The notes below the pieces were generated by a model that was not told the DNA's origin, ran no database searches, and worked only from the letters and a program-made list of their open reading frames with translations. The position numbers and the translations under genes are program-made. A stretch of 64,000 bases of DNA from Bradyrhizobium sp. 170 (GTDB taxonomy: Bacteria; Pseudomonadota; Alphaproteobacteria; Rhizobiales; Xanthobacteraceae), in the NCBI RefSeq assembly GCF_023101085.1, contig NZ_CP064703.1, positions 7,378,001 through 7,442,000 on the forward strand, written 5' to 3'. This document shows positions 55,484 through 64,000 of this stretch, piece after piece; the first letter of the stretch is position 1; every line of letters starts with the position of its first letter.

Positions 55484-56432
55484 CCGGACCATAGGCCGGG
55501 GCGATCAAGCCGCCCACCATGCCCGCGCCGGCCTCGACATGGCCGCGGGGACGGCGTGCCGGTTCAGCCTCGACCACCCGCCAGGCGCTGCGATCGGCCA
55601 ACAGGGCCGTCAGTACGGCGTGGTTCAGCTTGTGGCCGCCACGCACCGAGCGGTAGGCGCCAAGCAGCGGCAAACCGGCCAGGGCAAGGTCGCCAACCGC
55701 ATCCAGCGCCTTGTGGCGAGCGCATTCGTCGCTGAAGCGCAGCCCTTCGGTGTTGAGCAGGCGGGCGTCATCGAGCACCACTGTATTCTCAAAAGAGGCG
55801 CCGCGCGCAAAACCGGCGCTCCAGAGCCGCGCGACGTCGTTCATGAAGCCAAAAGTCCGGGCGCGGGAAATCTCGCGGCGGAAGCTTTCGGGGTTGAGAT
55901 CGAGCGAGAAATTCTGGCGGCCGATCACGGGATTGGCGAAGTCGATCTCGACCTCGACGCGGAACCCGCCCGCATGCGGGCGCAGCTCGCCGAAGCTATC
56001 GCCGATCGCGACCTGCACCGGCTTCAAGATCTGAATGAAGCGGCGGGAGGCCGACTGGGTGACGATGCCGGCCTGATCGATGGCGGCGACAAAGGCTGCC
56101 GCGCTGCCGTCCATGATCGGAACTTCGGGACCGTCGACTTCGATGATGGCGTTGTCGACGCCCATGCCGCGCAAGGCAGCGAGCACATGTTCGGCGGTGG
56201 AAACCAGCGGGCCTTCGCGGTCGCCGAGAACGGTAGCAAGATCGGTGGCGGTTACGGATTCCGCGAGTGCGGGAACTTCGCGATCGGCTTCATCGAGGCC
56301 GGTGCGGACAAAAATAAAACCCGCATCCACAGGGGCAGGTCCGAGCGTCAGGCTGACAGGTAAACCGGAATGAACGCCGACGCCCGTTACGGTGGCTTGC
56401 GACCGAAGCGTGGTTTGGCGGCTGAATTTCAT
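55473..56432 (-). CDS. lpxC: UDP-3-O-acyl-N-acetylglucosamine deacetylase LpxC
   Basis: A 319-residue zinc enzyme for the committed step of lipid A synthesis. Zinc ligands lie in STAEHVLAAL (His), and HKALDAVGDLALAG (His and Asp), with catalytic GGHKLNH near residue 265. It is located after ftsZ, as in many alphaproteobacteria. Its last codons and stop fall in a tandem repeat, so its C-terminus (YGPDVS) is partly repeat-derived. Confidence 0.97.
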   Translation of the reverse strand: MKFSRQTTLRSQATVTGVGVHSGLPVSLTLGPAPVDAGFIFVRTGLDEADREVPALAESVTATDLATVLGDREGPLVSTAEHVLAALRGMGVDNAIIEVDGPEVPIMDGSAAAFVAAIDQAGIVTQSASRRFIQILKPVQVAIGDSFGELRPHAGGFRVEVEIDFANPVIGRQNFSLDLNPESFRREISRARTFGFMNDVARLWSAGFARGASFENTVVLDDARLLNTEGLRFSDECARHKALDAVGDLALAGLPLLGAYRSVRGGHKLNHAVLTALLADRSAWRVVEAEPARRPRGHVEAGAGMVGGLIAPAYGPDVS

Positions 56433-56783
56433 CGATAACTGCCCACTACCCGACTTAATCTAAAGACGGGAACCGCGCGTGAGCGCCGATTCGCGTTCTA
56501 GGCATCCCCAAGTCACGGCAGACCATAGCCATTTCCAAAAGCGCGCCAACTCACGCTTCTTTACGGATTGTTACCCTATCTCTGCCGCAATCGCGCCAAG
56601 GGTTAACCAAACTCCGGCACGGCCGAAGGCCGCTTCATCTGCAATATCTGATCACGGAATGAATAATTAATCATTTAAAATCAGTTGCTTGAGCGGTCAG
56701 CCGAGACTCGGCACCACGCATAAGAGAAGGGCCCCGGCTGGGTCAGCCGGGGCCCCTTGGCTCGCCTCAATTGTTACAAAACC
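56433..56783. other. ftsZ-lpxC intergenic region
   Basis: The lpxC promoter probably lies here, in an AT-rich stretch near 56660-56690. The ftsZ terminator is at 56729-56755. No other element or ORF is apparent. Confidence 0.5.
56729..56755 (-). terminator. Rho-independent-type terminator of ftsZ
   Basis: A perfect 12-bp stem, GGGCCCCGGCTG with CAGCCGGGGCCC, with a 3-base loop, 28 bases after the ftsZ stop. On the minus strand TTCTCTTATG follows, a moderate T tract. It separates the division operon from lpxC. Confidence 0.8.
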
Positions 56784-58592
56784 TCAGTTGGCCTGGCGTC
56801 GGAGGAAGGCCGGGATATCAAGATGGTCGTCGCCCTGTGGCGCCGACGCAACAGGTGCCGGGCGACCATGGATGTCCAAACCTTGCGGTGCCGGGCGTTT
56901 TGCGTACTCCGATACCGGCTCGTGATTCGTCGCCATTTGCTGGGCGACGGTACGCTGCGGCTTGCGATCGGGCAGCGGCGGCAGCGGCGCCATCGCAGGC
57001 CCGGAGGCGCGGGCCGCGATCGGCGGCTCGGTCTCCTCGTCGCGGCGGCCGAGGCCGACATTGGCGAGCCGCTGCAATAGCGACAGCCGGGTCTTCTGCG
57101 GATGCTCCTCCTCGCCGTCGCCGCGGGCCTGCCGGATTTCGGCCTGCGCCGGCATCGGGAGATCCTCGAATTTCGGCATCCGCGGCGAGCGGGCCGGCGC
57201 ACGTTCGGCCGCCTGCGGGATGAAGGTTTCGGGTGTCGCAGGCTGCTCGGGCTCGGCGCGGGCGGCCTCGTTATGATCCGGGAACAAAGTCGGCTTCTGC
57301 GCGATCGGGCGGACCGTGACGTCACCATAGGACGCCGGCTGGATCGCCTGTTGCGGCGTCTCAACCGCCGCGGCGATCGCAGCCAGCGCCGCGCGCTCGA
57401 CATTGTTGGCTTGACGTTGCGCCGACGCGACGGCCTGGGCCGGCGCCTGAGCCATCGCCTGCGGCGCGGGCGCCGGCTCGAGCTTCTGGGCGCGTTCGGC
57501 CAGGCGCGCATTGTCGGCGCGAAGGCGAGCGGTCAGTTCGGCCAGACGGTTGTCGGGCGAGGACGTGGCGGCGGCAGTGGCAGTGGCCGCGACCGCCGGG
57601 GCGGCGGCGGCGTTGCGCGCGATCTGCGCCTGCTCGATACCCGTGGCGACGACGGACACGCGGATGATGCCGTCGAGCGTTTCGTCGAAGGTGGCGCCAA
57701 CGATGATGTTGGCGTCCTGATCGACTTCCTCGCGGATCCGGGTTGCGGCTTCGTCGACTTCGAACAGGGTCAAGTCCTTGCCGCCGGTGATCGAGATCAA
57801 CAGGCCGCGGGCGCCCTTCATCGAACTATCGTCGATCAGCGGATTGGCGATCGCGGCTTCCGCCGCGGTCAGCGCCCGCTTCTCGCCGGTGGCTTCACCG
57901 GTGCCCATCATCGCCTTGCCCATCTCCTTCATCACCGCCCTCACGTCGGCGAAGTCGAGGTTGATCAGGCCTTCCTTGACCATCAGATCGGTGATGCAGG
58001 CAACGCCCGAATAGAGCACCTGGTCGGCCATCGCGAAGGCGTCGGCGAAGGTGGTCTTTTCGTTGGCGACCCGGAACAGGTTCTGGTTCGGGATGATCAA
58101 GAGCGTATCGACCACCTTGTGCAGTTCGGCGATGCCGGACTCGGCGGTGCGCATGCGGCGCATGCCTTCGAAGTGGAACGGCTTGGTCACCACGCCGACG
58201 GTGAGGATGCCCATTTCGCGCGCGGTCTTGGCGATGACGGGGGCAGCACCCGTGCCGGTGCCGCCGCCCATGCCGGCGGTGACGAACACCATGTTGGCGC
58301 CCGAGAGGTGGTCGCGAAGTTCGTCGATGACTTCCTGCGCCGCCGCCGCGCCGACATCAGGCTGGGACCCCGCGCCGAGGCCCTGCGTCACCTGTGTGCC
58401 CATCTGCACGATACGCTGCGCCTTCGACATGGTCAGCGCCTGCGCGTCGGTGTTGGCGACGACGAAATCGACGCCCTGCAACCCGGCAGTGATCATGTTA
58501 TTGACGGCATTGCCGCCTGCTCCACCGACGCCGAAGACGGTAATCCGCGGTTTCAGCTCGCTGATGTCAGGGGGGGTCAGATTGAGTGCCAT
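56784..58592 (-). CDS. ftsZ: cell division protein FtsZ
   Basis: A 602-residue tubulin-like GTPase forming the division ring. The GTP-binding loop GGGTGTGA is at 109-116, and the N-terminal [13 protein letters not shown] at 21-33. Unlike E. coli FtsZ (383 residues) it has a linker of over 250 residues rich in Ala, Pro, Gln and Arg, then a conserved tail ([10 protein letters not shown]) that binds FtsA. The ribosome binding site is GAGAGGCAACC. Long-linker FtsZ is common in this group, where a second shorter copy may exist elsewhere. Confidence 0.97.
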   Translation of the reverse strand: MALNLTPPDISELKPRITVFGVGGAGGNAVNNMITAGLQGVDFVVANTDAQALTMSKAQRIVQMGTQVTQGLGAGSQPDVGAAAAQEVIDELRDHLSGANMVFVTAGMGGGTGTGAAPVIAKTAREMGILTVGVVTKPFHFEGMRRMRTAESGIAELHKVVDTLLIIPNQNLFRVANEKTTFADAFAMADQVLYSGVACITDLMVKEGLINLDFADVRAVMKEMGKAMMGTGEATGEKRALTAAEAAIANPLIDDSSMKGARGLLISITGGKDLTLFEVDEAATRIREEVDQDANIIVGATFDETLDGIIRVSVVATGIEQAQIARNAAAAPAVAATATAAATSSPDNRLAELTARLRADNARLAERAQKLEPAPAPQAMAQAPAQAVASAQRQANNVERAALAAIAAAVETPQQAIQPASYGDVTVRPIAQKPTLFPDHNEAARAEPEQPATPETFIPQAAERAPARSPRMPKFEDLPMPAQAEIRQARGDGEEEHPQKTRLSLLQRLANVGLGRRDEETEPPIAARASGPAMAPLPPLPDRKPQRTVAQQMATNHEPVSEYAKRPAPQGLDIHGRPAPVASAPQGDDHLDIPAFLRRQAN

Positions 58593-58680
58593 GGTTGCCT
58601 CTCTTACGACGCGCGCTTTGGTTCGCCCCGGCCGGCGGCCGCGGGCTTTGGTGAAAATCGTTTGGTTACTGGAGCCGTCA

Positions 58681-60000
58681 TCAGAAGCCCTCGCGAAGCC
58701 ATCGTCCGACCTTTCCGAAATAGCCGTCAGTCCCTGTCCTGAGCTGCCGCGTATGCCGCGGTTCGACGTGTTCCAGATGAGCGTATTGCGGATAGACCAA
58801 GAGGCCGGTCGGCACCGCGAACGAGGCGCTCTTGGCCTCGCTGGGCAACCGGCCGAAGCCGAGCGGACGGCCGATCCTAACCGGCCGGTTGAGAATGCGG
58901 GTCGCGAGTTCGACCGTGCCGGTCAGCTGGGACGCGCCGCCGCTCAAGACAACCCGCGCCCGCGGCTCTGCCGCAAAGGGGGAATCCGCGAGCCGGTCCC
59001 GGACCATTTCAAAAATCTCCTCGGCGCGATGCCGGACGATGTTCGCGATCGTGGCGCGCGAGACGATCTGCGGCGCATCGTGTTCCTCGCCTGCAGTCGG
59101 AACAGACATCAGCTCGCGCGCGTCGGACCCGCCGGTCAGCACGGTCCCGTATAAAGTCTTGATTCGCTCGGCATCCGCAATGCATGCGCCGACGCCGCGT
59201 GCAAGATCCATCGTCACGTGCTGCCCGCCGAGCGCAAATCCGCTAGCATGAACGAAGCGGCCGGCCGAATAGGTCGCAATCGTGGTGGATCCGGCCCCCA
59301 TTTCGATCACGGCGGCGCCGAGATCGGCCTCGTCGTCCGTCAGCACGGACAGGCCTGCGACATAAGGACTCGCCGCCATGGCTTCGACATTGAGATGGCA
59401 GCGCTCGACCACCAGCATCAGGTTGCGCGCGACCGTCGCATCCGCCGTCACCACGTTCATGTCGACGCCGAACTGCCGGGCCACCATGCCGCGGGGGTCG
59501 CGGATACCCTTGACGCCATCCAGCGCGTAGCCGACCGGCAGCGCATGCAGCACCGTGCGCCCCTCGCCGGTGGCGTGGCGCATGCCGGTGGAGGTCACCC
59601 GTGTGACGTCATCGGCAGTAACGGCGCCGCCTCTGATATCGGCGGCAGCCTCGACCAGCTGCCCCTGCAGCCGGCCGCCGGAAACCGACAGCAATATTGA
59701 CTCAACACGGACCTTGGCCATGCGCTCGGCCAGCGCCACCGCCTGGCGCACCGCCTGCTCGCATTCGGCGAGATCGACCACGGAGCCGGCCTTGACGCCG
59801 CGCGACTGGATCTGGCTGTAGCCGATCAATTCCACCGCATGGGTGCGGCCGCGCAGCGCGTCGTTCGCCGGCGACGGCTTCAGCCGCGCGATCATGCAGG
59901 CGATCTTGCTGGTGCCGACATCGAGGGACGCCACCAGCGCCGTGCGCTTGTGATCGACGGGGCGCGTCTTCGGGGTCTGATTGCGATCGAGGCCGGTCAT
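58681..60000 (-). CDS. ftsA: cell division protein FtsA
   Basis: A 439-residue actin-like ATPase that links FtsZ to the membrane. The N-terminal phosphate-1 region is [19 protein letters not shown], with [14 protein letters not shown] phosphate-2 in [13 protein letters not shown]. The C-terminal amphipathic membrane helix is [11 protein letters not shown]. The ATGA overlap with ftsQ indicates coupling. Its promoter elements are not separate. Confidence 0.96.
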   Translation of the reverse strand: MTGLDRNQTPKTRPVDHKRTALVASLDVGTSKIACMIARLKPSPANDALRGRTHAVELIGYSQIQSRGVKAGSVVDLAECEQAVRQAVALAERMAKVRVESILLSVSGGRLQGQLVEAAADIRGGAVTADDVTRVTSTGMRHATGEGRTVLHALPVGYALDGVKGIRDPRGMVARQFGVDMNVVTADATVARNLMLVVERCHLNVEAMAASPYVAGLSVLTDDEADLGAAVIEMGAGSTTIATYSAGRFVHASGFALGGQHVTMDLARGVGACIADAERIKTLYGTVLTGGSDARELMSVPTAGEEHDAPQIVSRATIANIVRHRAEEIFEMVRDRLADSPFAAEPRARVVLSGGASQLTGTVELATRILNRPVRIGRPLGFGRLPSEAKSASFAVPTGLLVYPQYAHLEHVEPRHTRQLRTGTDGYFGKVGRWLREGF

Positions 60001-60983
60001 GCGTCACCGGCCTTTTTCTTGGGTTTCTTGTCCTTGAACAGTTCTTCGCGGGCCTTGGCCGCGTCTTCAGACAATTGCACCGTCAGCCGGTCCGGCAGGC
60101 GCATGTCGACCGCGACGATGTCGCGCGAGAACAGCCGATCCTCCTTGTCGAGCTTGCTCAACATGGCAAGCGCGTTGCCGACGTCGTTCTCCGGCAGGCG
60201 AATGTCGAGGCCGTCCTTCAGCCGCAAATTCCAGCGCCGTTCGCCGACGAGGATCGCAGCCTTGGTCGCGGTGCGAACCTGCGGATAGCGGTCCAGGAGG
60301 GCGAGGAAGTCGCGGGCCTTGACGTCGGCGCCCTTGCCCACCACCAGCGGCAGCGTCACGAAGCGGCGCGACACGTAAGGCTCCAGCACCGCGCCATCTT
60401 CCGAGATCACGGACAGCCGGCCGTCCTGCTGCCACAGCGCGAAAGCCGTGCGCTCGACGATGTCGATCTGCAGTTGACCGGGATAAAGCTTCAGGATGGT
60501 CGCATCAGCGATCCACGGATTGGCCTTGAGCTTGTCGCGCACGGTGGCGGCGTCGAGGAACAGCAACGAGGAGCGGCCGTTGACGCCGCCGATCGCGAGC
60601 ACCTCGTCCTGGCTCAATTGCTTGCGGCCATTGATGGCAACCGTCGTGATGCGGAATCCGGCCGAATTGGCCAGCGCATTGCGGGTGTCACTGAGCGCCA
60701 CCGCGAATTCATCGACATGACCGCCCTTGACGATGCCAAGCCCGGCGCTGCCAAGCAGCATCAGCACGGTCAAGGCGACGCCGGCGCGGTTCGGCAGGTA
60801 ACGTTCGACCAGAAGGACCAGGCGATTCGGCGGTGCCCGATCGATCGCGGGCCTCGCCGGGACACGGGCACGAAGGCCCAGCCGCTCGCGCAGCAGCACG
60901 GCCGCTCCAATAGCGGCCGCTTTCAGGTCAGCTTGGGGCCCCAGCGATCTCAGCGACCGAGCGAGGCGTCCTGCACCATCCAT
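59997..60983 (-). CDS. ftsQ: cell division protein FtsQ
   Basis: A 328-residue bitopic protein. A basic cytoplasmic N-terminus of about 60 residues precedes one transmembrane helix (GVALTVLMLLGSAGLGIV), then a POTRA domain (FRITTVAINGRKQLSQDEVLAIG) and the FtsQ beta domain. It recruits FtsB/FtsL to the septum. The ATG at 60983 was chosen because it begins the conserved MDGAGRLARSLR; a longer frame exists upstream. The stop overlaps the ftsA start. Confidence 0.93.
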   Translation of the reverse strand: MDGAGRLARSLRSLGPQADLKAAAIGAAVLLRERLGLRARVPARPAIDRAPPNRLVLLVERYLPNRAGVALTVLMLLGSAGLGIVKGGHVDEFAVALSDTRNALANSAGFRITTVAINGRKQLSQDEVLAIGGVNGRSSLLFLDAATVRDKLKANPWIADATILKLYPGQLQIDIVERTAFALWQQDGRLSVISEDGAVLEPYVSRRFVTLPLVVGKGADVKARDFLALLDRYPQVRTATKAAILVGERRWNLRLKDGLDIRLPENDVGNALAMLSKLDKEDRLFSRDIVAVDMRLPDRLTVQLSEDAAKAREELFKDKKPKKKAGDA

Positions 60984-61293
60984 TGCACGAGCCTGTCCAA
61001 GTGTTGTTCCCGCAAGCGTTTTTGCGGGTTCCGGCCCATATGACGCCTCGGTCTTGCCGGACTTGGTGCTGATCTGAAGTCGGAACAGCGCACGCCCCGG
61101 AGCCAAGCGCAACATGCGCCGCCAGCGTTAACCTTCGGACTTCCTGGTAAACAAAGTGTAAATTCGCAGGCCTGCGGACGCGCTTTGGTGCGTCTTTTGA
61201 GTGGTTTGCCGGACAATTCTTAGGATTTTAGCAACAATTCTCGTGGCGAGGTTAGTTCCGGGTTAACGGCCTGTTAATGGCTTATCCGGCCGG
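60984..61293. other. 310-base ddl-ftsQ intergenic region with CtrA box
   Basis: A gap inside the otherwise compact division cluster. It holds the perfect CtrA site at 61262-61277 and a stretch of AT-rich DNA (61133-61240) suited to a promoter for ftsQAZ. No small ORF is convincing. Confidence 0.6.
61262..61277 (-). promoter_or_regulatory. CtrA-binding site (TTAA-N7-TTAAC)
   Basis: Read on the minus strand the site is TTAACAGGCCGTTAAC, a perfect match to the CtrA consensus TTAA-N7-TTAAC. It lies 17 bases after the ddl stop and about 280 bases upstream of ftsQ. In Caulobacter, CtrA controls ftsQA and ftsZ, so cell-cycle control of ftsQAZ is likely. Binding is inferred from sequence. Confidence 0.75.
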
Positions 61294-62286
61294 TCAAACC
61301 CGTTCCCGGTTCCGCCGTTCGGCCAGCGCGATCTGATCACGCAGAAAATCCGGAAATTCGATGCCCTGGGCCTTGAGCGCCTTTGGGTAGAGCGAGGCCG
61401 CTGTCAGGCCCGGCAGAGTATTGGTTTCCAGGTAAGCCAGCCCCTTCGCCGAGACAATGAAGTCGGTCCGGGAGTAACCGCTGCACGACAGCGCCCGGTG
61501 CGCCCGCAGCGCCTGGTCCATCAGCGCGGCGCTGATCTCGGGCGAAAATCGCCCCGGACAGATCTCCTGGGTCGATTTCAGCAGGTATTTCGCCGTGTAG
61601 TCGAAGGCGCCTTCCGCCGGAACGATCTCGATCGGCGGCAGTGAAAGCACCGAGCCGTCGGGCCGCTCCAGCACGCCGCAGGTCGCCTCCACGCCCGCGA
61701 CGAACGGCTCGATCAGATATTCCTCGGTCCTGGCGGCATTGCGCACGGCGACGAGATCCTGCTTTGCATTGACGAAGATCAGGCCATAGCTCGATCCGTC
61801 TCGCGCCGGCTTTGCGATCAGCCTGCCGTATTCGGCAAAAGCCGTGTCGAGCTCTTCCAGGGCGACACCGGCCGGCGCTGTGACGCCCGCATATGCCGCA
61901 AAGCGTTTTGCCGCCACCTTGTCGAAAGCGAGATTCGACGACGCCGAACCGGAGCCGGTGAAGGGAATCCCGCGCAGCTCGCACATCGCCTGCAACTCGC
62001 CGTTTTCGGCCCGGCCGCCATGCAGGCCGAGCACCAGCACGCGATCCTCGGACTTCGCCTTGTCGAGCGCCGCTTCGAGCGGCAGGCCGCGGTTGCCGGG
62101 TTTGAATTCATCCTCGAACGGACGCGCGTGCCCGAGCAGCTTCTGCGACGCGACCTCATGCACGGTATCGGCGACGTCCCAGAACCAGAGATCGGCTTCG
62201 GGCAACGCCCGATGCAGCGCCTGGGCGCTCGCGACCGAGACCAGCCGCTCCTTGTTGGTGCCGCCAAAGAGAATGGTGATCCGCAT
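61294..62286 (-). CDS. ddl: D-alanine--D-alanine ligase-like ATP-grasp protein
   Basis: A 330-residue ATP-grasp ligase in the position of ddlB. Retained motifs are LHGGRAENGEL (HGxxGExG-like), KPARDGSSYGL, YLIEPFVAGVE and the C-terminal NTLPGLTAASLYPKAL. The N-terminal GGxSxEREVS signature is changed to GGTNKERLVS, so it is a divergent member. The start codon overlaps the murB stop by one base (TGATG). Ligation of D-Ala is inferred from context and fold; a second ddl may exist elsewhere. Confidence 0.87.
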   Translation of the reverse strand: MRITILFGGTNKERLVSVASAQALHRALPEADLWFWDVADTVHEVASQKLLGHARPFEDEFKPGNRGLPLEAALDKAKSEDRVLVLGLHGGRAENGELQAMCELRGIPFTGSGSASSNLAFDKVAAKRFAAYAGVTAPAGVALEELDTAFAEYGRLIAKPARDGSSYGLIFVNAKQDLVAVRNAARTEEYLIEPFVAGVEATCGVLERPDGSVLSLPPIEIVPAEGAFDYTAKYLLKSTQEICPGRFSPEISAALMDQALRAHRALSCSGYSRTDFIVSAKGLAYLETNTLPGLTAASLYPKALKAQGIEFPDFLRDQIALAERRNRERV

Positions 62287-63209
62287 CAGCCCTGCTCGAT
62301 CCCGATCCGCTTGATTTCCCAGTGTAGCTCGATTCCAGAATTCGCTTTAACCCGCTCGCGCACGGTTTCACCCAGCGTTTCAATATCATGCCCGGTAGCA
62401 TTACCGGTGTTGATGAGGAAATTGCAGTGCATTTCCGAGACCTGCGCCCCGCCGACCCGCAAGCCGCGGCAGCCGGCGGCGTCGATCAGTTTCCAGGCGC
62501 TGTTGCCGGGTGGATTCTTGAAGGTCGAACCTCCGGTCTTTTCGCGAATCGGTTGAGCGGTTTCGCGGTGGGTCTGCACCTCTTTCATTCGCGCACGAAC
62601 GGTTTCGGCGTCCGTGATTGCGCCTTGAAAACGCGCCGACGTGAAGATGATCGACGGATCGACGCCGCTGTTGCGGTAGACAAACTTCATGTCAGCATTG
62701 TTGAAAACATGCCTGGTGCCGTCGAGACCGATGCCGACAGCCTCGATCAGGATATCCTTGGTTTCCCCGCCATTGGCGCCGGCATTCATCCGCAGCGCGC
62801 CGCCGATGGTGCCGGGAATGCCGAACAAGAATTCCATGCCGCCGATATTGGCGGCTGCCGCGGTCTCCGCCACGCGCTTGTCGAGCGCGGCCGTGCCCGC
62901 GCTGACGATATCGCCCGACGCAGATGTCTCGCCGAACGCCCGCGGCGACAGCCGGATGACCACACCCGCCATGCCGCCGTCGCGTACGATCAGGTTGGAG
63001 CCGACGCCGACGACGTAAACCGGCAACTCGTTCGGAAGCAGCTTTAAGAAGTACGCGAGATCGTCCTCATCCGCCGGCGTGAACAGCACCTGCGCCGGCC
63101 CGCCGACGCGAAACCACGTCAGCTCCGCCAGCGACTGGTTCGCCAGCAGCCGCCCGCGCAGGTCCGGCATCGCGGCTTTCAATTCGGGCGTGATGTCAGG
63201 AAATGCCAC
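62286..63209 (-). CDS. murB: UDP-N-acetylenolpyruvoylglucosamine reductase MurB
   Basis: A 307-residue FAD enzyme that reduces the enolpyruvyl group in cytoplasmic peptidoglycan precursor synthesis. It shows [42 protein letters not shown] and the catalytic Ser/Glu blocks STFKNP and [16 protein letters not shown], typical of type I MurB. The GTG start at 63209 lies 3 bases after the murC stop with a GGGGTGAG site inside murC. Confidence 0.96.
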   Translation of the reverse strand: MAFPDITPELKAAMPDLRGRLLANQSLAELTWFRVGGPAQVLFTPADEDDLAYFLKLLPNELPVYVVGVGSNLIVRDGGMAGVVIRLSPRAFGETSASGDIVSAGTAALDKRVAETAAAANIGGMEFLFGIPGTIGGALRMNAGANGGETKDILIEAVGIGLDGTRHVFNNADMKFVYRNSGVDPSIIFTSARFQGAITDAETVRARMKEVQTHRETAQPIREKTGGSTFKNPPGNSAWKLIDAAGCRGLRVGGAQVSEMHCNFLINTGNATGHDIETLGETVRERVKANSGIELHWEIKRIGIEQG

Positions 63210-63212
63210 CGC

Positions 63213-64000
63213 TCACCCCAGCGCCTTCAATTCGTCCGGCAACGCGTAAGCCCATTGCGTGATGTTGCCGGCCCCCAGGCACACGACAAAGTCGCCGGGG
63301 CCTGCGAGGCCGCGAACCACCTTTGCCAACTCCGCCGAACTCTGCAGCGGGATCACCTCGCGATGGCCATGGGCGCGCAGGCCGAGCACGAAACTGTCGC
63401 GGTCGATGCCCGGGATCGGCGCCTCGCCGGCCGGATAAACCTCGGCGACCACGACCGCATCGGCGTCGTTGAAGCAGGTGCAGAATTCTTCGAACAGCGA
63501 TTGCAGGCGGGTGAAGCGATGCGGCTGCACCACGGCTATGACCTTGCCGTTGGTCGATTCACGCGCCGCTTTAAGGACGGCTGATATCTCGACCGGGTGA
63601 TGGCCGTAATCGTCGATGACGGTGACACCGTTCCACTCCCCGGTCCGGGTAAAGCGCCGCTTGACGCCGCCGAAGCCGGCGATCGCCTTGCGGATCGCCT
63701 CGTCGGACATGCCGAGCTCATGCGCCACCGCGATCGCCGCCGTGGCATTCGACGCGTTATGCCGTCCCGGCATCGGCAGCATGAGGTCAGATATCTCGTG
63801 GGTGGCGTCGGTCTTGCGGTTGCGGAACACGACCTTGAATGTCGATCCGCCGCCGGTCGGCGTCAGGTCGACCAGCCGCGCGTCGGCCTGCGGGTTCTCG
63901 CCATAGGTGATGATGCGGCGGTCCTCGATCTTGCCGACGAGGCTCTGCACCACAGGATGATCGGTGCACATCACGGCAAAGCCGTAGAACGGCACGTTCT
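63213..64000 (-). CDS. murC: UDP-N-acetylmuramate--L-alanine ligase MurC (3' part, cut by window edge)
   Basis: The C-terminal 262 residues or so of MurC, continuing beyond the window. Visible are the Mur ligase central and C-terminal blocks [29 protein letters not shown] and VQPHRFTR, diagnostic of MurC. The ATP-binding loop and start lie outside. It adds L-alanine to UDP-MurNAc and leads the murB-ddl-ftsQ-ftsA-ftsZ series. Confidence 0.95.
   Translation of the reverse strand, partial: NVPFYGFAVMCTDHPVVQSLVGKIEDRRIITYGENPQADARLVDLTPTGGGSTFKVVFRNRKTDATHEISDLMLPMPGRHNASNATAAIAVAHELGMSDEAIRKAIAGFGGVKRRFTRTGEWNGVTVIDDYGHHPVEISAVLKAARESTNGKVIAVVQPHRFTRLQSLFEEFCTCFNDADAVVVAEVYPAGEAPIPGIDRDSFVLGLRAHGHREVIPLQSSAELAKVVRGLAGPGDFVVCLGAGNITQWAYALPDELKALG

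Noticed and set aside
57102..58742. 546-residue open frame opposite ftsZ
   Set aside because: Shadow of a strongly biased gene. Composition (Gly, Arg, Val, Asp rich) lacks protein-family features.

Overview
The window looks like one contiguous chromosomal segment of a high-GC alphaproteobacterium of the Bradyrhizobium type (Nitrobacteraceae, Rhizobiales). Evidence: the division and cell-wall order murC-murB-ddl-ftsQ-ftsA-ftsZ-lpxC-bamD-recN-ligA on the minus strand, a long-tailed FtsZ, a full CtrA box upstream of ftsQ, families of short palindromic repeats typical of these genomes, and protein families (DUF1328, Omp25-like porin, FlgO/TPR cyclases) common there. I saw no rRNA, tRNA or CRISPR array.

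Layout. 1-4.7 kb: start of an AsmA-like gene, a cytochrome P450 divergent from a TetR regulator that share a palindromic operator, an M23 peptidase and an MFS transporter. 5.0-10.3 kb: a three-gene accessory set of adenylate cyclase-FlgO-TPR protein, PAP2/vanadium-haloperoxidase-like protein with a (GGA)n N-terminus, and a cytoplasmic-looking S8 serine peptidase. 10.3-13.5 kb: a D-2-hydroxyacid dehydrogenase and a membrane adenylate cyclase.

13.6-21.5 kb is the most notable region. It holds ccdA, doxX, a periplasmic DUF255 thioredoxin-fold protein, two paralogous six-cysteine secreted peptides, DUF692 (BufB/MbnB-like), DUF2063 (BufC-like), a creatininase-family protein with degenerate metal site, and a secreted HExxH metallopeptidase. 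The last four genes overlap by ATGA junctions. This is a bufferin/HvfA-type copper-metallophore RiPP locus. Three promoters with the same spacing (GTAAC[C/A]-N16-CG[T/A]A) precede doxX and each precursor gene, which suggests one ECF sigma regulon. A strong hairpin follows each precursor gene and could set a high precursor-to-enzyme ratio. The creatininase-like protein and the metallopeptidase are candidate maturation proteins not usually listed for bufferins.

21.5-41.7 kb: Omp25-like porin, DHA2 exporter with divergent LysR, FAD-linked D-lactate/glycolate oxidase, thioesterase, an AraC-FlgO-TPR regulator divergent from a methyltransferase and a hydrolase, DUF1328, a UvrD/PcrA helicase carrying an in-frame palindromic repeat, an ABC exporter, an L,D-transpeptidase, a YeeE/YedE pair, a membrane-fused spermidine-synthase-like protein and a phytoene-desaturase-like oxidoreductase. 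41.7-50.3 kb: a small secreted peptide, an intact IS630 element with TA duplication, a cluster of DnaA-box-like sites, an orphan Flp pilin, prmA, aminopeptidase P, a Bcr/CflA exporter, a repeat-rich gap with a long structured element, and two unrecognised genes. 50.3-64 kb: ligA, recN, bamD, lpxC, ftsZ, ftsA, ftsQ, ddl, murB and the 3' part of murC.
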